DNA of 40,814 nt, taken from NCBI GenBank assembly GCA_016209155.1, contig JACQWU010000022.1:1-40814 (forward strand). Reading direction: 5' to 3'. This document shows, one piece after another, positions 24,385-32,720 of the stretch (position 1 is its first letter; every line of letters starts with the position of its first letter). The notes beneath the pieces were generated by a model. It made no database searches and was not told the DNA's origin. It saw only the letters and a program-made list of their open reading frames with translations. The position numbers and the translations under genes are program-made. This DNA is from Candidatus Desantisiibacteriota bacterium (GTDB taxonomy: Bacteria; JACRDZ01).

Positions 24385-25231
24385 ATTAACTGTCGAAAAA
24401 GTGTTGTCAGGAGTTACTAATAATCAATCATGTTTTCTATCAGTGAGCTGGGGGGGCGTTATAGCTGTTACTATAGCTATGATGATACTTACTCTTGTAT
24501 CCGTCGCATATTCCATGAGCGGCCGGGAGATATATGAAAATGTGCATGCTGTAAGATCAAAGGCACTTGACCGAAAAACAGAGATCACTATGGTTCTATT
24601 TGATAAAGGCGGTGGCAAACGTACACGCACCCTAACAGAATTCAGCAAAAAAGTAGATACACAGGCTTACAAGATTCTTGTGGTATTTAATTCCCCAGCA
24701 GACCTTAAAGATGTCGGGTTTTTGATCCATGCTCGTACCTTTGCTGACCGGGACATCTGGGCATATTTTCCTGAATATAAACGCATCCGGCGCATTCCTA
24801 CGAATTCCCAGGATGATTCATTCTTCGGATCGGATTTTTCATATGACGACTTCAGTGGCCCGCCGAATCTCGAAGATTATTCATTTAAAATCTTATCAGA
24901 AGAAGTGTTAGACGGTAAATCGTGTTATGTTGTCGAAGTAATACCCAAAGTCAAGAGAAAGTACACTCGGTATATTGCATGGATAGCGAAAGACCTCTGG
25001 ATACATATGAAGATCGAATATTATCAGGAGGATGAGCTTTATCGTGAAGGAATATTTAAGGATATCAAAATCATAGACGGCATACCTACGCCCTTTAAGG
25101 CGAATATGGTGAACAAAAAGAGCAATCATGCAACAGAACTCACAATCGAAAATATTAAGTACAATACAAACCATCCGGATGGTCTCTTTACCCAGAGATC
25201 TTTGGAAGGCGGAGAAGTTAGCGAAAAATGA
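24377..25231 (+). CDS. LolA-like outer-membrane lipoprotein-sorting family protein
   Basis: 284 residues, overlapping the permease stop. A hydrophobic segment at about residues 26-46 acts as a signal anchor or uncleaved signal. The body reads DIWAYFPEYKRIRRIPTNSQDDSFFGSDFSYDDF, which is characteristic of the LolA-like family usually encoded beside RND/MMPL or FtsX-type exporters and a beta-barrel. These proteins have a LolA-like half-barrel that can hold an acyl chain in the periplasm. Here it would carry the exported lipid-like product from the FtsX permease to the outer membrane. The next gene overlaps by four bases and encodes the outer-membrane component. The family call is confident from motif and context; the cargo is unknown. 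Confidence 0.88.
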   Translation: MNKLTVEKVLSGVTNNQSCFLSVSWGGVIAVTIAMMILTLVSVAYSMSGREIYENVHAVRSKALDRKTEITMVLFDKGGGKRTRTLTEFSKKVDTQAYKILVVFNSPADLKDVGFLIHARTFADRDIWAYFPEYKRIRRIPTNSQDDSFFGSDFSYDDFSGPPNLEDYSFKILSEEVLDGKSCYVVEVIPKVKRKYTRYIAWIAKDLWIHMKIEYYQEDELYREGIFKDIKIIDGIPTPFKANMVNKKSNHATELTIENIKYNTNHPDGLFTQRSLEGGEVSEK

Positions 25232-26598
25232 AGAAATTTTCTTTTGTAATTATCTTTGTCTTTCTCATATTTTTCTCTGTATCAGTTGTATATTCCGATG
25301 ATATGGTTTTGGTTACAGGCAGAATGCTCAGTTCTGCACCGGTAAGGCTCAATGATCAGAGCACAGAAGAGTATCCGAGTGTTCTTGGAAGAATAAAATT
25401 AAAAGTATCAAAATCATCATTACATTTCCTTTCATTGATGGAAGGTGGAGTGGATGGGACTATTCGGTCGCCGAGGAGAGACCATTACTTATTTAAAAAC
25501 TATCACGATGTGTATCAAGATAATACACCCTACCTGGAATTTAAGGAGCTTTACCTTACGAAATCTTATAAAAGTTTCGATCTTAAAGTAGGCATTCAGC
25601 GATTTTCATGGGGAAGACTCGACGATTATCCGGTTAATGATCTCTTGAATCCTTGGGATTATACACGTTTCATTTTGAAATCGCTCGAAGACCGCAAGAT
25701 CGGTGTGCCTTCTATTTCAGCAAATGTGAGCAAAGAGGATTGGGCATATCAGGCGGTATGGGTTCCAATTTTTGTGCCCTACCGTCTTGCCAAGCCGAAT
25801 GAGCGGTGGTCGGGTATTCCCGTTGGAACAGTCTTTTCAAAAATTAATGATGCAGAAGTGCTCTCAGGGGAGCCTGATTTGGCGTCTAATAAGCTCGAAA
25901 ACAGTTCTTTTGGATTTCGCATGCAGCGGATGGGAGAAATAGAATGGGCGATTAATCTCTTCTACGGCTTTGATCCGCGTCCTGTATTCAAAACCACGGA
26001 ACTGAGCATCTCGGAATTTCAGGGGAAACTTCTCATCGATCCTGGAATCGTTCCATCGTTCCATAAGATCGCATCTGTGGGAACGGATGCTGCCATGGTA
26101 AAAGGTGATTGGAGTCTAAGAGCAGAATCAGCATATACATTTAATCGTTTTTTCAATATTAGGTCCGATCTTTGGGGATACCCTCAATCGCTTATAGCAG
26201 GAGTAACCCCTTTAAACCCAATTGAGATAAAGCGAGATACCCTTGATTATGGAATAGCGGCGGATTACAACCTTTTTGAGGATGGACTGCTGACCATGCA
26301 GCTGCAGCAGACCTTAATTTTTAAGAAACCCGATACATTGTACAATAAAACAATCGAAACCATACTATGGGCCAATCTTAAAGTCGGCTGGATGAACCAG
26401 AAGCTTGAAACAAATTTCAATTTAGCATCCAATCCCGAACACGGTGCAAATATGGTCAAGGCGAATGCATATTATGTATTTGATGATTCGTGGAAAACCG
26501 GTATTACCGCTATATTATTGGATGGGCCACCACAATCTCTGTGGGGTATGTATTCAAAGAATGATCAGATAGGGATGGAAGTTGTATATTCATGGTAG
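25228..26598 (+). CDS. Outer-membrane beta-barrel protein of the export operon
   Basis: 456 residues with a clear Sec signal peptide (KK followed by a run of Phe, Ile and Val, likely cleavage after VYS, about residue 23). The rest shows alternating aromatic and polar strands and ends in VVYSW, an aromatic C-terminus typical of outer-membrane barrels. The segment FDLKVGIQRFSWGRLDDYPVNDLLNPWDYTRF resembles DUF1302-like porins that accompany LolA-like proteins and MMPL or FtsX exporters. It overlaps the LolA-like gene by four bases (ATGA) and closes the operon. The expected role is to accept or anchor the exported compound at the outer membrane. It ends with TAG, read here as a normal stop. No hairpin terminator follows before the next gene 51 bases away. 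Confidence 0.85.
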   Translation: MKKFSFVIIFVFLIFFSVSVVYSDDMVLVTGRMLSSAPVRLNDQSTEEYPSVLGRIKLKVSKSSLHFLSLMEGGVDGTIRSPRRDHYLFKNYHDVYQDNTPYLEFKELYLTKSYKSFDLKVGIQRFSWGRLDDYPVNDLLNPWDYTRFILKSLEDRKIGVPSISANVSKEDWAYQAVWVPIFVPYRLAKPNERWSGIPVGTVFSKINDAEVLSGEPDLASNKLENSSFGFRMQRMGEIEWAINLFYGFDPRPVFKTTELSISEFQGKLLIDPGIVPSFHKIASVGTDAAMVKGDWSLRAESAYTFNRFFNIRSDLWGYPQSLIAGVTPLNPIEIKRDTLDYGIAADYNLFEDGLLTMQLQQTLIFKKPDTLYNKTIETILWANLKVGWMNQKLETNFNLASNPEHGANMVKANAYYVFDDSWKTGITAILLDGPPQSLWGMYSKNDQIGMEVVYSW

Positions 26599-26649
26599 AT
26601 ATATATCTTTAGTTTCTAGATCCACGTTCATAAATAAATTAGGGAAAAT

Positions 26650-27630
26650 ATGTCTAAAAATATTGTTTTTATGTTCTCTGGGCAAGGAGCCCAATATTTT
26701 CATATGGGTAAAGAATTATTTATTAATAATGAAACTTTCAGAAAATGGATGTTGTTATTAGATAAACAGATAGAGGATATTATTGATATTTCAATTATTG
26801 AAATAATGTATAGTAATGTCAAAAAGAAGAGTGATAAATTTTCTCGTTTATTATATTCGCATCCTGCTATTTTTATGATTGAATATTCATTGGCTCAGTG
26901 TTTATTGGATGAAGGGATTATCCCTGATTATGTTTTTGGATCAAGCATGGGGGAATTCGCTGCTTGTGCTATTGCAGATGCATTGGATTTGGAAAATATA
27001 ATTTTGGCTATAATAGAGCAAGCTTTTACTTTGGAACAAAAATGCCCTGAAGGGTCTCTGATTACTATTCTTGGGGATCAATCAATGTATGAAAATATTT
27101 TGATGATTAAAGAAAATAGTGAGCTTGCCGGTATCAATTTTAAATCACATTTTGTAATTTCAACCGATTTGGAAAGAAAAAGCATTATAGAAAAATTTTT
27201 AAAAGATAATAATATTGAATACTATATTTCACCTGTATCCCGGGCATTTCATTCTTCGTTAATTGAACCTGCAAAAGACACATATATATCATTTCTTAAA
27301 AAACAATTTTATAAGTCTCCTAAGATTCCCATTATCTCATCGACCTATGCTGATTTTATTTATAATATTCATGAAACTTATTTATGGGATATTATTCGAA
27401 AGCCTGTTTTAATAAATGAAACTATAAAGAAAATAGAATCAGTTCATGAATGTATATATTTGGATTTGGGACCAACAGGTACAATGGCAAATTTTATAAA
27501 ATATAATTTGGAAGCGAAATCCAATTCGATTTTTTTCCCAATTATAACACCTTTTTCTAATGATCTTGCGAATTTTTATAAATTAAAAGATTGGTTTGTA
27601 AAAAACAATAAAATAAAACATCTTATGTAA
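26650..27630 (+). CDS. Acyltransferase-fold acyl hydrolase (PedC-like proofreading enzyme) of a trans-AT PKS
   Basis: 326 residues of AT fold (FSGQGAQY at the start). The nucleophile motif is GSSMGE (Ser99) rather than GHSxGE, and the Arg that binds the malonyl carboxylate in true ATs (RGxLM region) is replaced by Gln124 in IIEQAFTLEQ. The catalytic His201 is kept in AFHSSLIEP. Loss of that Arg is the feature described for acyl hydrolases such as PedC, which clear stalled acyl groups from ACPs in trans-AT pathways. So hydrolysis is more likely than malonyl transfer (inference). The gene is more AT-rich than the PKS genes and sits just upstream of a second AT gene with intact residues, a common hydrolase/transferase pairing. 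Confidence 0.82.
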   Translation: MSKNIVFMFSGQGAQYFHMGKELFINNETFRKWMLLLDKQIEDIIDISIIEIMYSNVKKKSDKFSRLLYSHPAIFMIEYSLAQCLLDEGIIPDYVFGSSMGEFAACAIADALDLENIILAIIEQAFTLEQKCPEGSLITILGDQSMYENILMIKENSELAGINFKSHFVISTDLERKSIIEKFLKDNNIEYYISPVSRAFHSSLIEPAKDTYISFLKKQFYKSPKIPIISSTYADFIYNIHETYLWDIIRKPVLINETIKKIESVHECIYLDLGPTGTMANFIKYNLEAKSNSIFFPIITPFSNDLANFYKLKDWFVKNNKIKHLM

Positions 27631-27656
27631 ACAATTATAAAATATAAAGAGCAAAT

Positions 27657-28514
27657 ATGAAAACATATGTTTTTCCTGGACAAGGGACTCAAAGAGTAGG
27701 TATGGGTAAGGATCTATTTGAAGAATATAAAAATCTGATTTCGATAATAAATGAAATATTGGGTTATTCTATTGAGGAACTTTGTTTAAAAGATCCGGAG
27801 AACAATCTAAATAAAACACAATATGCTCAACCTGCAATATTCGTTGTTAATTCGTTGGCATATTTAAAAAAAATAAAGGAAACCGTAATTAAACCTGATT
27901 TTGTTATAGGACATAGTCTTGGAGAATATAATGCGTTATTTGCTGCCGATGCTTTTAATTTCGAAACAGGATTAAAATTAGTCAAAAAACGCGGAGAGTT
28001 AATGAGTCGTATGTTGGATGGTGGAATGGCTGCTATTATTGGTTTGTGTGATAATGATATTAAGAGAATAATAAATGATAATGAACTTAATACATTAAAC
28101 ATTGCAAATTACAATACTCCATTACAAATAGTAATCGCAGGACCAAAATCCGACATAATTAAATCTCAAACAGTTTTTGAAAAAAATGGATGTGCATTAT
28201 TTGTTTTATTAAATGTTAATGGAGCATTTCATACACATTATATGGAAGCAGCCAAAAGAGAATTTGATGTTTTTTTAAAAGATATTTCTTTCTCAGAATT
28301 ACAAATTACTGTTATAGCAAATATAACAGGAAAGCCCCATAAAAATAATGAAATTAAAAAAAATCTGGTTGAACATTTTACAAATCCTGTTAGATTTACA
28401 GACAGTATCCTGTTTTTGCTTTCTCAAGGCGTATCTCAATTTGAAGAAATCGGAGAATCAAAAGTTTTAACAGGATTAATTCAAAAAATGAAAAAAGAAA
28501 TAAAACCACAATAG
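27657..28514 (+). CDS. Discrete malonyl-CoA:ACP transacylase (trans-AT)
   Basis: 285 residues, FabD/PksC-like. It has PGQGTQ at the N-terminus, GHSLGE with nucleophile Ser87, Arg112 in VKKRGELMS for malonate binding, and catalytic His192 in GAFHTHYMEAA. These are the residues of a working malonyl transferase, so this is the best candidate to load all ACPs of the AT-less PKS proteins. It follows the hydrolase-like gene by 26 bases and shares its low GC. A housekeeping fabD cannot be excluded, but the neighbourhood (no fabH, fabG or acpP) argues for the pathway enzyme. It ends with TAG. Confidence 0.9.
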   Translation: MKTYVFPGQGTQRVGMGKDLFEEYKNLISIINEILGYSIEELCLKDPENNLNKTQYAQPAIFVVNSLAYLKKIKETVIKPDFVIGHSLGEYNALFAADAFNFETGLKLVKKRGELMSRMLDGGMAAIIGLCDNDIKRIINDNELNTLNIANYNTPLQIVIAGPKSDIIKSQTVFEKNGCALFVLLNVNGAFHTHYMEAAKREFDVFLKDISFSELQITVIANITGKPHKNNEIKKNLVEHFTNPVRFTDSILFLLSQGVSQFEEIGESKVLTGLIQKMKKEIKPQ

Positions 28515-28694
28515 CATTTTAAATATCATTGATCTTATAGCTGTCGGATTGGATTATACCAAATAAGATATAAAATAATTCTTAATAAACTAAAAAATAT
28601 TTCCCTGCTATTAAACTCTGATCCGAAGATTTTGGAAAAAGCTGGATAATAATAGAAGTGCAAAGTTCAACTACTTGTCAAAGTTATAATTTAG

Positions 28695-28717
28695 TACTAC
28701 TATATGCAATAGTAGTA
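28695..28717 (+). repeat. Perfect 8-bp inverted repeat (hairpin)
   Basis: TACTACTA, 7-base loop, TAGTAGTA. No T-tract follows on either strand, so function (weak terminator, regulatory hairpin or none) is open. Confidence 0.5.
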
Positions 28718-28757
28718 TATTGGATTGTATTAAATTTAAAGCATAGGAAATTGAAAC

Positions 28758-28812
28758 GCTCGATAAATCGAGCAACTACATTAAAATTTTGTAGTTGCCT
28801 GATTCATCAGGC
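28758..28812 (+). repeat. REP-like palindromic element, copy 1 (three nested hairpins)
   Basis: Three consecutive perfect stems: GCTCGAT/ATCGAGC around AA; GCAACTAC/GTAGTTGC around an AT-rich loop; and GCCTGAT/ATCAGGC around TC. The two outer hairpins are inverted versions of one unit (GCYYGAT-NN-ATCRRGC joined to CAACTAC), so the whole 55 bases is one large imperfect palindrome, like a paired REP/BIME. A second copy lies at 33413-33460. It is 31 bases upstream of the truncated ABC gene. Confidence 0.8.
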
Positions 28813-28842
28813 TAACTGTCAAAAGTAAAAAGAAGGGAAAAT

Positions 28843-29276
28843 ATGAGTATTCAGATTGAGTCAGTTACAAAAGAGTATAAGCTCGGGAAAACCACAGTAA
28901 ATGCTCTGCGCGGTGTTTCTCTAAAGATTGATCAAGGTGAGTTTGTCGCGTTGGTTGGGCCGTCAGGTAGCGGAAAATCCACAACACTTCATATTATTGG
29001 GGCGCTGAATCGACCGACATCAGGGGATGTGAGAATTAATGAAATGCAGGTCAAACAAATGAGTGATAAAGACTTGGCTCGCTTGCGCCGCGAACATATC
29101 GGATTTATTTTTCAATCATTTAATTTGATTCCTGTGTTAAGTGTTTATGGAAATGTGGAATTTCCTCTTCTTTTAATGAAGATTCCAAAACAAGAACGCA
29201 GGGAATGGGTTATGGCAACCTTAAAATGTGTTGAATTAGAAGACAGAGCAGAGCACAATACTGAGGAATTGAGCGA
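28843..29276 (+). pseudogene. LolD/MacB-type ABC ATPase, 3' end lost at an IS junction
   Basis: About 144 N-terminal residues of an ATPase closely like that of the gene at 21110: Walker A GPSGSGKST and Q-loop FQSFNLIPVLS are present. The chain breaks at EHNTEELS, exactly where the LSGG signature should follow; the frame then reads on as transposase (ELSAFGYNRDGKKGKK). Signature, Walker B and H-loop are missing, so it cannot hydrolyse ATP normally. The start ATG 28843 has a good ribosome site. It is the remnant of a second exporter ATPase, or of a duplicate of the first, cut by insertion followed by deletion. The fused frame runs to a stop at 29376. Confidence 0.85.
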
Positions 29277-30205
29277 GTTGTCAGCATTTGGATATAATAG
29301 AGATGGAAAGAAAGGCAAAAAACAAATAGTAATTGGTCTTTTATGTGATGAAAATGGTATCCCTTTATCAATATAGAAGTGTTTATTGGTAATACACAAG
29401 ACCCTGTGACATTTACTCCTCAAATTAAAAAAGTTGCAGAACGTTTTGGAAATGTTGATGTAACATTCGTCGGGGATCGCGGAATGATTAAAAGTAAACA
29501 GATAGAAGAATTGGGATCAGCAGGATTTCATTATATCACGGCAATTACAAAACCGCAGATAGAAAAATTGCTTAAGGAAGAAATAATCCAGATGGAACTT
29601 TTCCAGCAGGAACTTGCAGAAATAAAAACCACGGAAGGAGTCAGATATGTGCTCAGGCGGAATCCGATGCGAGCTGAAGAAATAAAAAAATCAAGGCAGG
29701 AGAAATTAGAAATATTAAAAAAAGAAATTGATAAACAAAATCAATATGGATGTTATATACTGAAGACTGATTTATCGGATATATCGGTAACAAAAGAAAT
29801 AATTCACAACCGGTATAAAGATATTGCATTGGTAGAAACCGCATTCCGAAGCAGTAAAACAGTAGAACTGGAGCTTCGTCCAATTCATGTCCGTCTTGCA
29901 ACACGGACACGAGGACATGCATTTGTTGTAATGGCAGCATATCGGATTATTAATGAATTATCAAAACGCTGGAAGCAATTTAATTTAACAGTACAAGAAG
30001 GGATAGATGAACTTGCTTCTTTTTGCGCTATTGAATTATCGCTTGATGGTGTAGCACAATTTAATAATATTCCAGAACCTCGTGAGTCAGTTAAAAAATT
30101 ATTAGATGCTGCAAATGTTCGTCTGCCAAAATGTTTGCCGTGTAGTGTAGCGGAATAAATGTAACCACTAAAAAAAAGCTGCAATTACATCGTAAAAATG
30201 CTTAA
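29277..30205 (+). pseudogene. IS1634-type transposase remnant, N-terminus missing, frameshifted
   Basis: The C-terminal ~300 residues of a DDE transposase of the IS1634/IS4 type: QIVIGLLCDENGIPLS, GNTQDP, TFVGDRGMI (second catalytic Asp), and LVETAFRSSKTVELELRPI (catalytic Glu region). The N-terminal half and the left inverted repeat are absent because the sequence joins directly to the ABC fragment. At ~29370 a two-base insertion (TCAATATAGAAG where TCAATAGAAG would read LSIEV) creates a stop and changes the frame; the main open part is 29379-30158. Near 30156 a further one-base shift would restore a basic tail (NVTTKKKLQLHRKNA) ending ~30205. It is therefore inactive. Confidence 0.85.
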
Positions 30206-30350
30206 TTTTCAAAGACTTATGCGTGTTTTGTTGCGTAAATTTAAGGGGACCACCTCTTGAAATATAGCGCGTTAAAAACAAAATGTCGCATTTTTGAAAA
30301 TTGGGAATTCAGCAAAAACATTGTTAATTAAGGTTTTTCAGCTTTTTTGA
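29277..30350 (+). mobile_element. Truncated IS1634-family insertion sequence
   Basis: The element is seen through its transposase remnant and ~150 bases of AT-rich sequence after it. The left end is gone. The right end is not fixed: it must lie before the PPTase codons that begin around 30360. Its two sides join two incomplete genes (ABC ATPase without 3' end, PPTase without start), which suggests a deletion between the insertion and flanking DNA. Confidence 0.65.
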
Positions 30351-30365
30351 AATATAAAAAAGCTG
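30339..30365 (+). repeat. 10-bp perfect inverted repeat at the IS/PPTase border
   Basis: CAGCTTTTTT, 7-base spacer, AAAAAAGCTG. The 12-base word AAAAAAGCTGCA at its right side (30356-30367) also occurs at 30172-30183 just after the transposase. It may mark the insertion sequence end or be a terminator-like hairpin. The PPTase frame starts inside it. Confidence 0.5.
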
Positions 30366-31031
30366 CACCTTTGGTATGCCTCTACAGCTGCTGCCGAGAT
30401 AAATTTAACGTATCTCCGAGATATAATCTCTGAAGAGGAGCTCCAGCGAGCTGAGCGGTTTTACTTTGAGCGTGATCGCATAAGGTTTGTGGTGGCACGT
30501 GGCGTGCTCAGGCTTATTCTCAGTCGTTATATGAATACTTCACCTACCGAGTTAACTTTTACTCATAACGAGTATGGCAAACCATCACTCAACGCATGCC
30601 GTGGAAATAGGCTTTGCTTTAATGTATCCCATTCAGCAGAAAGAGTCCTTTATGCAGTAGCTTATGGCCGCGAGGTTGGTGTTGATATAGAATATATCCG
30701 TCCATTTGAAAACGCTGAGGAAATTGTGGAACGCTTTTTTTCAGAACAGGAGAAAGTGGAGTTCCGTAATCTTCCATCGCAGCTTAAAAACAATACGTTC
30801 TTTATATGGTGGACAAGGAAGGAGGCTTATGCGAAAGCGATTGGTCTAGGAATGTCAGTTCCATTTGATAATTTTTCGGTCTCATCAATCTCAGATGAAC
30901 CCTTTACCCCAATTCGATGTGAAGATGCTACAAGGTGGATTATCAAAGATGTTAAGGTAGATTCCAAATATGTTGCAGCAGTTGCTGCAGAAGGGTCAAA
31001 AATGAATCTTTATTTCTGGAGATGGGTATAG
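30351..31031 (+). CDS. Sfp-type 4'-phosphopantetheinyl transferase, start lost
   Basis: The frame is open from 30351 (after TGA 30348) and matches Sfp-family PPTases from LHLWYAS (~30363) on, through EEELQRAERFYFERDRIRFVVARGVL, GKPSL, FNVSHS, the Mg-binding GVDIE and WTRKEAYAKAIGLG. Only the first few residues of a normal protein are missing, but no ATG, GTG or TTG precedes LHLW; the first usual start is GTG 30486/30489, which would remove ~45 conserved residues. So the gene appears to have lost its start at the IS border. The enzyme would convert apo-ACPs of the PKS to holo form. If the lost start disables it, another PPTase must serve. An ATA at 30354 or a fusion transcript start cannot be excluded. 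It ends in TAG. Confidence 0.85.
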   Translation, partial: NIKKLHLWYASTAAAEINLTYLRDIISEEELQRAERFYFERDRIRFVVARGVLRLILSRYMNTSPTELTFTHNEYGKPSLNACRGNRLCFNVSHSAERVLYAVAYGREVGVDIEYIRPFENAEEIVERFFSEQEKVEFRNLPSQLKNNTFFIWWTRKEAYAKAIGLGMSVPFDNFSVSSISDEPFTPIRCEDATRWIIKDVKVDSKYVAAVAAEGSKMNLYFWRWV

Positions 31032-31186
31032 GGCAATGTAACGATTTGTAGCTGTAATTGCTAACATTATTTTTTCACCAATTTATAAGAATAAAATAGT
31101 CTAAAAAATGAGTTAAAATAAATGCAAGTGAGGAATAAAATTTCACTTTTCGCATAAAAATACAATATTTGATTTAGAAATAAAAA

Positions 31187-31211
31187 AAGCCTTCTTAATC
31201 AAAGAAGGCTT
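31187..31211 (-). terminator. Hairpin with T-run on the minus strand
   Basis: A perfect 10-base stem AAGCCTTCTT/AAGAAGGCTT with a 5-base loop. On the - strand it is followed by seven T, the form of an intrinsic terminator. No - strand gene is apparent here, so it may act in both directions after the PPTase gene or be left from a lost gene. Confidence 0.5.
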
Positions 31212-31318
31212 GTAAGTAGTTATTACTCAAGTTGACTGACTTTTTTTACTTGATCTACGCAAATCTATTGCGCAGTAAGCCTTTCAAAAATCCTCAAACT
31301 TACCTTAAGTATTTTTGA

Positions 31319-31552
31319 TGGAGGAGAGATGCAGTAATCCCGGTTATACCAATTAATTTAAGCACTGAAAGCAATAAAGCAAAGCTTGCTTCTACAGCAG
31401 GAATTCCAGAAGATGATGCTAAAAAAATAATTGATTTGAGAAAATCTCGAAATGCTGAGTTCCATTCATGGAATCAATTGGAGGTGATTAAGGAATTAAA
31501 TATTACTAAACTTAAAGAATTATCAGAAAAAGGAAAAATCAAATTAAAATGA
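31319..31552 (+). pseudogene. ComEA-like helix-hairpin-helix reading frame without a good start
   Basis: The frame reads PINLSTESNKAKLASTAGIPEDDAKKIIDLR then a second helix-hairpin-helix half, and ends at TGA 31552. The INLSTE...AGIPEDDAKKII pattern resembles the ComEA/competence HhH motif (ININTAT...PGIG...A..II). No ATG lies in this frame. An ATG at 31329, close behind GGAGAG, is in a frame that stops after two codons, and a one-base change there would join them. It is therefore a broken or mis-sequenced small gene, 24 bases before the hydrolase gene. Confidence 0.55.
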
Positions 31553-31576
31553 ACCATAATATAAGGAGAAAATATA

Positions 31577-32713
31577 ATGAAAAATTTAACACTCTATTAC
31601 GCAACCAATCGCAAGCACAAAGGATCAGATCGTTTTAAACCAGATTCGTATGAAACTGCTTTTAGCGATGATGGGATGGAAAATCTGCGTTTTGGTAAAG
31701 TTACTTTGTCAGCAGATGAAAATGAGATTGCAAAATACGTTAGTATTACTAAAAAGTTTGGAACAGGGGATGGCGTTGGATTATCCGAATATCTTACTGA
31801 ATGCGCGAAATCAGCTACAATTGAGGCATTTAAGGAAGAGCTTAACCCAAAAATATCTGACATACATCAAAAAGATGCCAAATTCGGTTCAACGGCTATG
31901 TTTGATGAGTTAAAGAAAATAATGGAGAATAAAAGTGATGTCTTAATTTATATTCATGGTTTTAATGTTTCCTGGCATGAGGCTGTTGGGTCTGCATTAT
32001 CTTTGCAAGAGATGCTCAACAATTCTAAAGTTAAAGACCCCAAACAAAATTTACTTGTTATTCTATTTACCTGGCCATCAAATGGACAGGCGCTTCCTTT
32101 TGTATCATATAAGTCAGACAGAACAGATGCAAAAACTTCCGGGTATGCTTTTGCCAGAGGAATGTTAAAAGTCAGGGATTTTCTTATGAAAATTAAAAAA
32201 GATGGGGGGATCCTTTGCGGACAGGATATTCATCTGCTTTGTCATTCTATGGGGAATTATGTCTTGCAGAATAGTCTTGAACGTATAGATCAATTTACTC
32301 CGGGTTCAGTTCTTCCAAGAATATTTGAACATATATTTCTCTGTGCTCCTGATGTTGATGATAACGTTCTTGAACCAGGTGAACCAATGGGTAATCTGCA
32401 TGAACTTGCCAGAAGTGTAAGCATTTATCATAACAAGGAAGATAAGGCAATGTATGTCTCAGACTATACTAAAGGTAATCCAGAACGTCTGGGAACAGGA
32501 GGAGTAGCACGCCCTTCAATATTGCATAATAAAATTCAACAGATAAATTGTACTCCCATTGTACAGGGGGAGGGGTTTGTTGAGCATAGTTATTATTTTT
32601 CCGGTTATGTAAACGAAGATATCAGGTATAGCATTGATAGTGTATCACATGAAGACAGCAAACGTCGACGTACCCGTGATATTAGTTTGCCAAATGTCTG
32701 GAGAATGAAATAA
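31577..32713 (+). CDS. DUF900 alpha/beta hydrolase
   Basis: 378 residues with ATAAGGAGA before ATG 31577. The protein begins YYATNRK, the hallmark opening of DUF900 hydrolases, and has VLIYIHGFNVSW (oxyanion-hole strand) and the nucleophile elbow LCHSMGNYVLQ (GxSxG variant with Cys in place of the first Gly). Asp in LCAPDVDDNV and a late His (VEHSYYF) are candidates for the rest of the triad. There is no signal peptide, so it is probably cytoplasmic. Substrate is unknown for most of this family. It lies in a zone of decayed small genes and is intact itself; a link with the PKS pathway is not supported by spacing or composition. Confidence 0.85.
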   Translation: MKNLTLYYATNRKHKGSDRFKPDSYETAFSDDGMENLRFGKVTLSADENEIAKYVSITKKFGTGDGVGLSEYLTECAKSATIEAFKEELNPKISDIHQKDAKFGSTAMFDELKKIMENKSDVLIYIHGFNVSWHEAVGSALSLQEMLNNSKVKDPKQNLLVILFTWPSNGQALPFVSYKSDRTDAKTSGYAFARGMLKVRDFLMKIKKDGGILCGQDIHLLCHSMGNYVLQNSLERIDQFTPGSVLPRIFEHIFLCAPDVDDNVLEPGEPMGNLHELARSVSIYHNKEDKAMYVSDYTKGNPERLGTGGVARPSILHNKIQQINCTPIVQGEGFVEHSYYFSGYVNEDIRYSIDSVSHEDSKRRRTRDISLPNVWRMK

Positions 32714-32720
32714 ATAAAAA

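Larger units (their letters stand above)
28515..28842 (+). other. 328-base AT-rich intergenic region
   Basis: No convincing reading frame. It contains a perfect 8-base hairpin (28695-28717, TACTACTA/TAGTAGTA with a 7-base loop) and the REP-like element at 28758-28812. The first hairpin has no T-run, so it is not a classic terminator. The region divides the PKS genes from the truncated ABC gene, whose ribosome site (AGAAGGGAAAAT) lies at the right end. Confidence 0.6.

Noticed and set aside
30489-31031. PPTase starting at GTG 30489
   Set aside because: The frame upstream to 30363 matches conserved N-terminal Sfp-family sequence, so this start would cut off ~45 conserved residues.
31297-31317. 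Hairpin TCAAAAAT/ATTTTTGA around 31285-31318
   Set aside because: Short A/T-only arms with a long loop; expected by chance in this AT-rich region.
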